64,000 bases of DNA from contig NZ_MUNM01000034.1 of NCBI RefSeq assembly GCF_002286815.1, forward strand, positions 83,227-147,226, in the 5' to 3' direction. Both the position numbers and the translations under genes were made by a program. Below, in pieces: positions 55,922 through 64,000 of this stretch. Positions within the stretch are counted from its first letter, which is position 1. Each line of letters starts with the position of its first letter. Below the pieces are notes generated by a model that saw only the letters and a list, made by a program, of their open reading frames with translations, ran no database searches and was not told where the DNA came from. Origin of the DNA: Pseudomonas sp. PICF141. GTDB taxonomy: Bacteria > Pseudomonadota > Gammaproteobacteria > Pseudomonadales > Pseudomonadaceae.

Positions 55922-56056
55922 CCCCCGTGGCGAGGGGGCTTGCCCCCGTTCGGCTGCGCAGCAGTCGTCAATCCTCACGTCTGGGTCCATATATCAGAGA
56001 TCGCCACAAAGGGGCTGCTTCGCAACCCAACGGGGGCAAGCCCCCTCGCCACAGGG
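55922..56056. repeat. 135-bp inverted repeat (GGCGAGGGGGCTTGCCCCCG type)
   Basis: Outer arms GTGGCGAGGGGGCTTGCCCC and GGGGCAAGCCCCCTCGCCAC. Inside them lies a 22-bp core (55947-55968) identical to part of the repeat at 50480, and a partly matching GGGCTGCTTCGC on the other side. It lies between xerD and dsbC. Confidence 0.88.
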
Positions 56057-56079
56057 GTATTTCCATTTCAGGAACTGCG

Positions 56080-56976
56080 TCAGCCGCGCGGGTGATGCCT
56101 GGCATGCAGGTCCTGCAAGCGTGCACGAGCGACGTGAGTATAGATCTGGGTTGTCGACAGATCGCTGTGGCCGAGCAACATTTGCACCACGCGCAAATCG
56201 GCGCCGTGATTAAGCAAGTGGGTGGCGAAAGCATGGCGTAGCGTGTGCGGCGACAGCGACTTGCCGATCCCGGCGACCTTGGCCTGGTGTTTGATGCGAT
56301 GCCAGAAAGTCTGGCGAGTCATCTGCTCGCCGCGCAGGCTGGGGAACAGTACATCGCTGGGACGCCCGCCCAGCAACTCGCCACGGGCATCGCGCATGTA
56401 GCGCTCGACCCAGACAATCGCCTCCTCACCCATGGGCACCAGTCGTTCCTTGCTGCCCTTGCCCATCACCCGCAACACGCCTTGGCGCAGGTTGACCTGT
56501 TCCAGCGTCAGGCTGATCAGCTCCGTGACCCGCAAGCCACAGGCGTAAAGCACTTCCAGCATGGCGCGGTCTCGCTGGCCGATAGCCTCGCTCAGGTCTG
56601 GCGCAGCCAGCAGCGATTCCACATCGGCTTCCGACAAGGACTTAGGCAACGGCCGGCCTAGCTGGGGCATATCGACGCGCAATGTCGGATCGACCGCAAT
56701 CAGCTTTTCCCGCAATAAATAGCGATAGAAGCCACGCACACCGGAAAGAAATCGCGCCGTGGAACGGGGCTTGTAGTTTTGCTCCAGGCGCCAGGCCAGG
56801 TGATCGAGGATCAACTCGCGACCGGCGTTGATCAACTCCAGGCCCTTTTCCTGCAACCAACCGTTGAATAGAGCCAAATCGCTGCGATAGGCATCGCGGG
56901 TGTTATCGGACAGGCCTTTTTCCAGCCACAGGGCGTCAAGGAACTGGTCTATCAGGGGATGATCGATGGCAGGCAT
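56080..56976 (-). CDS. xerD: Site-specific tyrosine recombinase XerD
   Basis: A 298-residue recombinase that with XerC resolves chromosome dimers at dif. N-terminal core-binding domain (LIDQFLDALWLEKGLSDNTR), catalytic domain from about 108. Active-site residues visible: Arg149 (CGLRVTEL), Lys173, His244 and Arg247 (HTLRHAFATHLL), His270 (LLGHSDLSTT), Tyr279 (QIYTHV). Length fits E. coli XerD (298). ATG 56976 gives MPAIDHPLID; upstream frame opens to 57060 without need. Not linked to a mobile element. Confidence 0.96.
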   Translation of the reverse strand: MPAIDHPLIDQFLDALWLEKGLSDNTRDAYRSDLALFNGWLQEKGLELINAGRELILDHLAWRLEQNYKPRSTARFLSGVRGFYRYLLREKLIAVDPTLRVDMPQLGRPLPKSLSEADVESLLAAPDLSEAIGQRDRAMLEVLYACGLRVTELISLTLEQVNLRQGVLRVMGKGSKERLVPMGEEAIVWVERYMRDARGELLGGRPSDVLFPSLRGEQMTRQTFWHRIKHQAKVAGIGKSLSPHTLRHAFATHLLNHGADLRVVQMLLGHSDLSTTQIYTHVARARLQDLHARHHPRG

Positions 56977-57060
56977 GGGGTCTCGGACAGGGCAAGCGTA
57001 AGAGCGTGAAAATGAACAGTCTTTCATAGCACGTTGGCGGCGAACATAGAATTCAGGCAC

Positions 57061-57087
57061 AAAAAAAGCATCCCTCTCGAGATGCTT
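57061..57087 (-). terminator. Terminator after the glycine-zipper gene
   Basis: Seven-base-pair stem AAGCATC / GATGCTT with a short loop, followed on the minus strand by a run of T; 23 bases after the stop. Confidence 0.85.
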
Positions 57088-57109
57088 CTTTTTGCTTGAG
57101 GCGCTCAGC

Positions 57110-57661
57110 TTATTGTTGAGCCGGTTCGTTCTGGCTCAGGATCAACTTGCCTTCCTTGTCGACCGGAATCTGGTTGCCCGGATCGCGATCCATCCGCACT
57201 TTGCCTTCCTTGCCATCCAGCGAATAACGAACGTCGTAGCCTACAACCTTGTCGCTGATGTCATTCACGGTGTTACAGCGGGTTTGAGTGGTGGTGTAGG
57301 TGTCACGCTCCTGCATGCCTTCCTGCACCTTGTTGCCCGCATAACCGCCGCCGACCGCACCGGCCACTGTGGCGATTTTCTTGCCTGTACCGCCGCCGAT
57401 CTGGTTGCCCAACAGGCCACCGGCCAGCGCGCCGACCACCGTACCGGTGATCTGGTGTTGATCTTTTACCGGCGCTTGCCGGGTAACCGTAACGTCCTTG
57501 CACACTTCACGTGGAGTCTTGATTTGTGTCTTGACCGGCTCAACGGCCAACACTTGCGCATACTCAGGGCCGCTTTTAACCAGGTTGTAGGTGGCAACAG
57601 CACCCCCGGCAGTGACACCGACAGCACCCAATACCGCACCAACCAGCAACGACTTGTTCAC
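57110..57661 (-). CDS. Glycine zipper 2TM domain-containing protein
   Basis: A 183-residue envelope protein with an N-terminal signal or anchor (SLLVGAVLGAVGVTAGGAVA). Two glycine-zipper membrane segments at about 71-108 (ITGTVVGALAGGLLGNQIGG, ATVAGAVGGGYAGNKVQEGM) match the SlyB/YcfJ type. A C-terminal domain (VVGYDVRYSLDGKEGKVRMD) follows. Two Cys (VCKDVT, TRCNT) may pair. No lipobox. Flanked by terminators on both sides, so expressed alone. In PAO1 the related gene adjoins secF, by recall. Confidence 0.87.
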   Translation of the reverse strand: MNKSLLVGAVLGAVGVTAGGAVATYNLVKSGPEYAQVLAVEPVKTQIKTPREVCKDVTVTRQAPVKDQHQITGTVVGALAGGLLGNQIGGGTGKKIATVAGAVGGGYAGNKVQEGMQERDTYTTTQTRCNTVNDISDKVVGYDVRYSLDGKEGKVRMDRDPGNQIPVDKEGKLILSQNEPAQQ

Positions 57662-57720
57662 ATGAACCTCCTGACCATCACAGACGGGACAAACCCGCGC
57701 TTCTCCCAGCCTTGGAGCAT

Positions 57721-57752
57721 AAAAAAAGGCGCGAGTTCAATACTCGCGCCTT
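57721..57752 (-). terminator. Terminator of the sec-tgt-queA operon
   Basis: Eleven-base-pair stem AAGGCGCGAGT / ACTCGCGCCTT with a 5-nt loop and a 7-T run on the minus strand, 30 bases past the secF stop. Confidence 0.94.
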
Positions 57753-57782
57753 CTCGGGCTTCAGCTGGAAAAGCGATAACCG

Positions 57783-58697
57783 TTATGGACGGTCGTCGAC
57801 TTCCGTCTCGGCCACTGCAGCAGGAATCAGGTCCTCGCTGCTCAGGTTCAGCCAGATCAGCACCACGTTCGCGATGTAAATCGACGAGTAAGTACCCGCC
57901 AGAACGCCGATGAACAGGGCGATGGAGAAGCCGAACAGGTTATCGCCACCAAAGAACAGCAAGGCCGCGATCGCCAGCAACGTGGAGATCGATGTCGCCA
58001 TGGTCCGCAGCAGGGTTTGCGTGGTCGAAATGTTGATGTTCTCGATCAGGCTGGCCTTGCGCAGTACCCGGAAGTTCTCACGAACCCGGTCGAATACCAC
58101 GATGGTGTCGTTGAGCGAGTAGCCGATGATCGCCAGCACCGCCGCCAGTACCGTCAGGTCGAAGGTGATCTGGAAAAACGACAGGATACCGATGGTCACG
58201 ATCACGTCGTGGATCAGCGAAACGATCGCACCGACTGCAAACTTCCACTGAAAGCGGAAAGCCAGGTAGATCAAAATGCCGCCCAGCGCCATCAGCATGC
58301 CGAGGCCGCCCTGGTCGCGCAGTTCTTCACCGACCTGAGGGCCGACGAATTCGACGCGCTTGACCACCGCAGGGTTATCGCCACCGAGCTTCTGCAAAGC
58401 CTCGGCCACCTGGTGACCCAGTTGCGGGTCATCACCCGGCATACGCACCAGCAAATCGGTAGTTGCACCGAAGCTCTGTACGACTGCCTCCTGATAACCC
58501 GACGTTACCAGTTGCTCACGCACCTTGGTGACGTCAGCCGGACGCTCGTAGGTCAGCTCGATGAGCGTACCGCCGGTGAAGTCCAGCCCCCAGTTCATGC
58601 CCTTGGTGGCGACGCTGAACAGTGCCAGAACCGTAAGGAACAATGTGACGCCGAACGCAATGTTGCGAACGCCCATGAAGTTGATTGTACGTAACAT
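57783..58697 (-). CDS. secF: Protein translocase subunit SecF
   Basis: A 304-residue inner-membrane protein with six helices that with SecD uses the proton gradient to help Sec export. Signatures: GLDFTGGTLIELTYERPADV near the first periplasmic loop, IGYSLNDTIVVFDRVRENFR, and TQTLLRTMATSISTLLAIAA in TM5/6 region. Complete. It is 9 bp after secD, last gene of the operon. Confidence 0.96.
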   Translation of the reverse strand: MLRTINFMGVRNIAFGVTLFLTVLALFSVATKGMNWGLDFTGGTLIELTYERPADVTKVREQLVTSGYQEAVVQSFGATTDLLVRMPGDDPQLGHQVAEALQKLGGDNPAVVKRVEFVGPQVGEELRDQGGLGMLMALGGILIYLAFRFQWKFAVGAIVSLIHDVIVTIGILSFFQITFDLTVLAAVLAIIGYSLNDTIVVFDRVRENFRVLRKASLIENINISTTQTLLRTMATSISTLLAIAALLFFGGDNLFGFSIALFIGVLAGTYSSIYIANVVLIWLNLSSEDLIPAAVAETEVDDRP

Positions 58698-58706
58698 GGC
58701 AGCCCC

Positions 58707-60575
58707 TTAAATCCACAACTTCTTGAAGTCACGACCGCCGAAGATCAGGTTGACCATCGCGCGGGTCACCATGATGGCCGTGAACATCGAGGTAAAGATC
58801 CCCAGGGACATAGTCACTGCAAAGCCCTTGACCGGGCCTGTGCCCATGGCAAAGAGAATCCCGCCGACCAACAAGGTTGTCAGGTTGGCGTCGAGAATCG
58901 CGGTGAATGCCCGGCCGAAGCCTTCGTTGATTGCCCGCTGCACGGTCATGCCGGCCGCGATCTCTTCACGTATCCGCGAGAAGATCAGTACGTTGGCGTC
59001 GACCGCCATACCCATGGTCAACACGATACCGGCGATGCCCGGCAGGGTCAGCGTTGCACCCAGCAGCGACATCAGGGCCAGCAGCATCACCATGTTCACT
59101 GTCAGCGCAACGGTGGCGATGAGGCCGAAGAAGCGATAGATGGCCATGATGAACAGCGAGACAAACAGCATGCCCCACAGCGATGCATCGATACCTTTGG
59201 TGATGTTGTCGGCACCCAGGCTTGGACCGATGGTACGTTCTTCAGCGAAGTACATCGGTGCCGCCAGACCACCGGCACGCAGCAGCAATGCCAGCTCGGA
59301 CGACTCGCCCTGGCCGGTCAGGCCGGTGATGCGGAACTGGGCACCCAGCGGCGACTGAATGGTCGCCAGGCTGATGATCTTCTTCTCTTCTTTGAACGTC
59401 TGAACCGGTACGTCTTTCTCGACACCGTTGACCACTTGCTTGACGTAAGTAGTGACAGGACGTTGCTCGATGAAGATCACCGCCATGCTGCGACCGACGT
59501 TGTTACGGGTCGCACGATTCATCAGCTCGCCGCCATGGCCATCCAGACGGATGTTCACTTCTGGCGTGCCTTGCTCGCCGAAGCCAGCCTTGGCGTCAGT
59601 CACCTGGTCACCGGTGATGATCAGGCCACGCTCGATCAGCGCCGGAGGACGATTGCCTTCGCGGAACTCGAACGATTCGGAAGTGGCTTTCGAAGCACCA
59701 GGCTCAGCCGCCAGACGGAACTCAAGGTTGGCCGTCTTGCCGAGGATACGCTTGGCTTCTGCAGTGTCTTGCACGCCCGGCAGCTCAACCACGATGCGGT
59801 TGGCGCCTTGGCGCTGAACGATAGGTTCGGCAACACCCAGCTCGTTGACGCGGTTACGTACCGTGGTCAAGTTCTGCTTGATGGAGTATTCGCGGATTTC
59901 CGCCAGCTTGGCCGGGGTCATCGCCAGACGCAGTACCGGTTGGCCATTGAGGTCGGCCGGAACAATATCGAAATCGTTGAAGTTCTTGCGAATCAGCGCA
60001 CGCGCCTCTTCACGGGCTGCTTCATCAGTGAAGCCCAGCTGAATGGCACCGCCCAGTTGCGGCAGGCTGCGATAGCGCAGACGCTCTTTGCGCAACAGGC
60101 TCTTGACGTCGCCTTCGTAGACTTTCAGGCGTGCATCGAGGGCTTTGTCCATGTCCACTTCCAGCAGGAAGTGCACACCACCGGACAAGTCCAGACCCAG
60201 CTTCATCGGGTGCGCGCCAAGGCTGCGCAGCCATTGCGGGGTGGTTTGCGCCAGGTTCAGGGCAACAACGTAGTCATCACCCAATGCCTTGCGCACGACG
60301 TCTTTGGCTGGCAGCTGATCTTCAGCCTTGGTCAGACGGATCAGACCGCCCTTGCCGCCTTCAGCCAGGGTGGCCGCCTTGACGTTGATCCCGGAATCCT
60401 TGAGCGCGGTGCTCACACGATCCAGATCAGCCTGAGTAACCTGCAGTGCAGTGCTTGCACCGCTGACCTGAATGGCCGGGTCATCAGGGTATAGATTGGG
60501 AGCGGAATAAATCAGACCGATCGCTAGCACCGCCAGGATCAGAATGTATTTCCACAGAGGGTATTTGTTCAGCAT
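58707..60575 (-). CDS. secD: Protein translocase subunit SecD
   Basis: A 622-residue partner of SecF. TM1 near residues 7-25; the large periplasmic P1 domain shows GLDLSGGVHFLLEVDMDKAL, LGVAEPIVQRQGANRIVVEL and PAPMYFAEER-type sequence (GGLAAPMYFAEERTIGPSLG) before TM2. TM4 region GMAVDANVLIFSRIREEIAA carries the conserved Asp for proton flow. A GTG at 60578 precedes; ATG 60575 (MLNKYPLWKYI) is the usual start. Complete. Confidence 0.96.
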   Translation of the reverse strand: MLNKYPLWKYILILAVLAIGLIYSAPNLYPDDPAIQVSGASTALQVTQADLDRVSTALKDSGINVKAATLAEGGKGGLIRLTKAEDQLPAKDVVRKALGDDYVVALNLAQTTPQWLRSLGAHPMKLGLDLSGGVHFLLEVDMDKALDARLKVYEGDVKSLLRKERLRYRSLPQLGGAIQLGFTDEAAREEARALIRKNFNDFDIVPADLNGQPVLRLAMTPAKLAEIREYSIKQNLTTVRNRVNELGVAEPIVQRQGANRIVVELPGVQDTAEAKRILGKTANLEFRLAAEPGASKATSESFEFREGNRPPALIERGLIITGDQVTDAKAGFGEQGTPEVNIRLDGHGGELMNRATRNNVGRSMAVIFIEQRPVTTYVKQVVNGVEKDVPVQTFKEEKKIISLATIQSPLGAQFRITGLTGQGESSELALLLRAGGLAAPMYFAEERTIGPSLGADNITKGIDASLWGMLFVSLFIMAIYRFFGLIATVALTVNMVMLLALMSLLGATLTLPGIAGIVLTMGMAVDANVLIFSRIREEIAAGMTVQRAINEGFGRAFTAILDANLTTLLVGGILFAMGTGPVKGFAVTMSLGIFTSMFTAIMVTRAMVNLIFGGRDFKKLWI

Positions 60576-60638
60576 CACGCCGCCCGCTTATGACGCGGGG
60601 CGCCTTGCGCGCCCCGTCGATTGAGTAGAAGTTGGAAC

Positions 60639-60974
60639 TTAGATCGCTTTGAGCGTGCCTTTTGGCAGCGTGGCGGCGATGGCGCCTTTCTGGAATTTCA
60701 TTTCGACGGTGTCGGAGACTTCCAGGACAACGAAGTCGTCGGACACTTTGGTGATCTTGCCGGCGATACCACCGGTGGTCACAACTTCGTCACCTTTTTG
60801 CAGGCTGCTCAGCAGGGTTTTCTGCTCTTTGGCGCGCTTGGCCTGTGGACGCCAGATCATCAGGTAGAAGATGACCAGGAAGCCGACCAGGAAAATCCAC
60901 TCGAAACCGCCACCCATCGGGGCTGCCGCAGGTGCAGCAGCGTCAGCCATGGCATTAGAGATAAAAAAGCTCAT
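60639..60974 (-). CDS. yajC: Preprotein translocase accessory subunit YajC
   Basis: A 111-residue single-pass membrane protein of the SecDF-YajC complex. Membrane helix at about 27-45 (FEWIFLVGFLVIFYLMIWRP), followed by the conserved RPQAKRAKEQKTLLSSLQKG and DEVVTTGGIAGKITKVSDDF. N-terminal tail is Ala/Pro-rich. It is 60 bp before secD and 43 bp after tgt in one operon. Confidence 0.96.
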   Translation of the reverse strand: MSFFISNAMADAAAPAAAPMGGGFEWIFLVGFLVIFYLMIWRPQAKRAKEQKTLLSSLQKGDEVVTTGGIAGKITKVSDDFVVLEVSDTVEMKFQKGAIAATLPKGTLKAI

Positions 60975-61017
60975 TTAGCACTCCAGTTGCAAATGTTGAA
61001 TCTTGGGGTCAGGAAAC

Positions 61018-63197
<2,180 letters not shown>

Positions 63198-63262
63198 GAT
63201 GGGGTTCGTCTAGCAGGGCCGGGAAGTCTAGCGGAAATATCAAAAATTCTCCATGTACCTGA

Positions 63263-63291
63263 TTGACCAACGGTTATCTCATCTCTATACT
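63263..63291 (+). promoter_or_regulatory. Sigma-70 promoter of tRNA-Leu
   Basis: TTGACC (63263-63268), 17-bp spacer, TATACT (63286-63291), 13 bases before the tRNA. Near-consensus, as expected for a tRNA gene. Confidence 0.85.
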
Positions 63292-63304
63292 TCGCCGCCA
63301 TTGA

Positions 63305-63389
63305 GCCCTGATGGCGGAATTGGTAGACGCGGCGGATTCAAAATCCGTTTTCGAAAGGAGTGGGAGTTCGAGTCTCCCTCGGGGCACCA
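63305..63389 (+). tRNA. tRNA-Leu (anticodon CAA)
   Basis: An 85-nt tRNA. Acceptor stem GCCCTGA pairs with TCGGGGC, discriminator A, encoded CCA at 63387-63389. Anticodon stem GCGGA / TCCGT encloses loop TTCAAAA, anticodon CAA, reading UUG. A long variable arm (class II) is present before the T arm with GTTCGAGTC. All arms fold. Confidence 0.97.
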
Positions 63390-63398
63390 AAATTAAGA

Positions 63399-63428
63399 AA
63401 GGTCTTGCTTTGCAAGGCCTTTTTTTTC
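63399..63428 (+). terminator. Terminator of tRNA-Leu
   Basis: Ten-base-pair stem AAGGTCTTGC / GCAAGGCCTT with a 3-nt loop and a T-run of eight. Confidence 0.93.
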
Positions 63429-63483
63429 GCCTATAGAAAAGTGACCTCGCCCCCATCGACAACGCCCTGACAACACGCTGACC

Positions 63484-63519
63484 TGTAGGAGCTGCCGAAG
63501 GCTGCGATCTTTTGATCTT
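63484..63519. repeat. Single AGCTGCCGAAGGCTGCGATC element
   Basis: GTAGGAGCTGCCGAAGGCTG then CGATCTTTTGATCTT; unpaired copy of the 25760 family, between tRNA-Leu and the 109-residue gene. Confidence 0.85.
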
Positions 63520-63569
63520 GCTCTCTTCTGCCCCTCTCGCCGGAAGAACATTTCACAAGGATTCCCCCC

Positions 63570-63899
63570 ATGGAATTGCACCTGGAAACCGTCGCCCTCT
63601 TCTCCCTCAAACTGGCTTACGAATCGGAAGATTCAAGCCCGATTTTGCGTGACGATCTGGTCATGGGTGACTACCAGCGGGACGTGTTTGAGTTGCTGGT
63701 GCGGCGGGGGGATGTTGAGGGGATTCAGGTGAAGGTGAGTAAGTGTGTGGGGTTGGCGTTGGAGGCGGTTGGGGGTGTGGATAAGCCGTTGGGGCGGGAG
63801 TTGGGGAGGTTGGCGGGGGAGTTTGCCGGGATTCAGGCGATGGAAGAGCTTGATGCTCCGCTCATCACGCTTAAGGATTATCTGAAAGACATCCTCTGA
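63570..63899 (+). CDS. Hypothetical protein, strongly G-skewed 3' half
   Basis: A 109-residue protein starting MELHLETVALFSLKLAYESE. No signal peptide or membrane helix; central VFELLVRRGDVEGIQVKVSK and C-terminal EFAGIQAMEELDAPLITLKD look helical and acidic. AAGGA lies about 9 bases before the ATG. From about 63690 to 63835 the coding strand is rich in G and T and nearly lacks C (for example GTGAGTAAGTGTGTGGGGTT), and codons shift to GTG, TTG and GGG, unlike all neighbours. I do not recognise a family. A hairpin follows 38 bp after the stop. Confidence 0.65.
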   Translation: MELHLETVALFSLKLAYESEDSSPILRDDLVMGDYQRDVFELLVRRGDVEGIQVKVSKCVGLALEAVGGVDKPLGRELGRLAGEFAGIQAMEELDAPLITLKDYLKDIL

Positions 63900-63937
63900 G
63901 TCGGGACTGTCAGATATTTTGTGTGCGGGCCGGTAAC

Positions 63938-63968
63938 GGCCTGCCGTTAGGCAGGCCATGCTTTTACC
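63938..63968 (+). terminator. Terminator candidate after the 109-residue gene
   Basis: Eight-base-pair stem GGCCTGCC / GGCAGGCC with loop GTTA, followed by ATGCTTTTA. Weak T-tract. The last bases of the window show nothing more. Confidence 0.55.
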
Positions 63969-64000
63969 AGGTCGGCCTGATAAATCGATCTCCGTACAGA

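Noticed and set aside
56080..56976. xerD as part of an integrative element
   Set aside because: All neighbours are core genes, length and residues fit chromosomal XerD, and no attachment repeats are seen.
63305..63389. tRNA-Leu as an island integration site
   Set aside because: No integrase or direct repeat of the tRNA 3' end is found in the following 600 bases; the window ends too soon to exclude it further away.

Overview
The window is about 60% GC and gene-dense. Its gene order, codon use and repeat families point to a member of the Pseudomonas fluorescens species group. From memory, the order plsB, mexKJ, mexL, rsmJ, tsaB, adk, ppc, lptF, lysS, prfB, wspRFEDCBA, recJ, yaeQ, thrC, hom, dsbC, xerD follows the P. 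aeruginosa PAO1 PA3673-PA3738 stretch. A secF-secD-yajC-tgt-queA-tRNA-Leu block then follows, which in PAO1 lies near PA3820-PA3824. No phage, plasmid, CRISPR array or insertion sequence was seen.

Layout. 1-7.5 kb: the 3' part of plsB, a DUF4197 protein, a repeat-mosaic gap, then an RND pump (mexK, mexJ) divergent from its TetR repressor mexL, with a palindromic operator candidate between them. 7.5-17 kb: housekeeping genes (rsmJ, tsaB, adk, ppc) mixed with poorly characterised conserved genes, including a protein with an internally duplicated 47-residue proline-rich unit. 17-22 kb: the DUF4398 lipoprotein/lptF pair behind an AlgU-like promoter, then lipoproteins and a DUF1704 protein. 22-25.6 kb: a TetR gene, lysS, and prfB with its +1 frameshift. 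25.8-34.3 kb: a complete, tightly overlapped wsp operon, the surface-sensing chemosensory pathway that makes c-di-GMP through WspR. 35.6-41.4 kb: a YdcSTUV-type polyamine/GABA ABC transporter with a PatD-like aldehyde dehydrogenase. 42-50 kb: opgD (periplasmic glucans), an old-yellow-enzyme reductase, recJ, yaeQ, a family III CoA transferase and a periplasmic solute-binding protein. 50-57.7 kb: a kinase-less VFT-TM-PAS receptor, then thrC, hom, dsbC and xerD, and a glycine-zipper protein. 57.8-63.4 kb: secF, secD, yajC, tgt, queA and tRNA-Leu(CAA), followed by an unrecognised 109-residue protein.

The most distinctive non-coding feature is the density of short palindromic repeats. There are at least ten paired REP elements (REPINs) of the GAGGCTTGCCCGCGAA or GAGCCTGCTCGCGA types. 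There are also AGCTGCCGAAGGCTGCGATC elements, two 110-bp nested palindromes, and two large related inverted repeats that share an internal core but have different ends. They lie almost only in gaps and at 3' ends of genes, some inside apparent operons. I saw nothing that is clearly a new defence or mobile system. The best leads are the kinase-less receptor, the duplicated-unit protein, a CoA transferase lacking the usual Asp, a cysteine cluster in WspD, conserved REPIN spacers and modular repeat chimeras.
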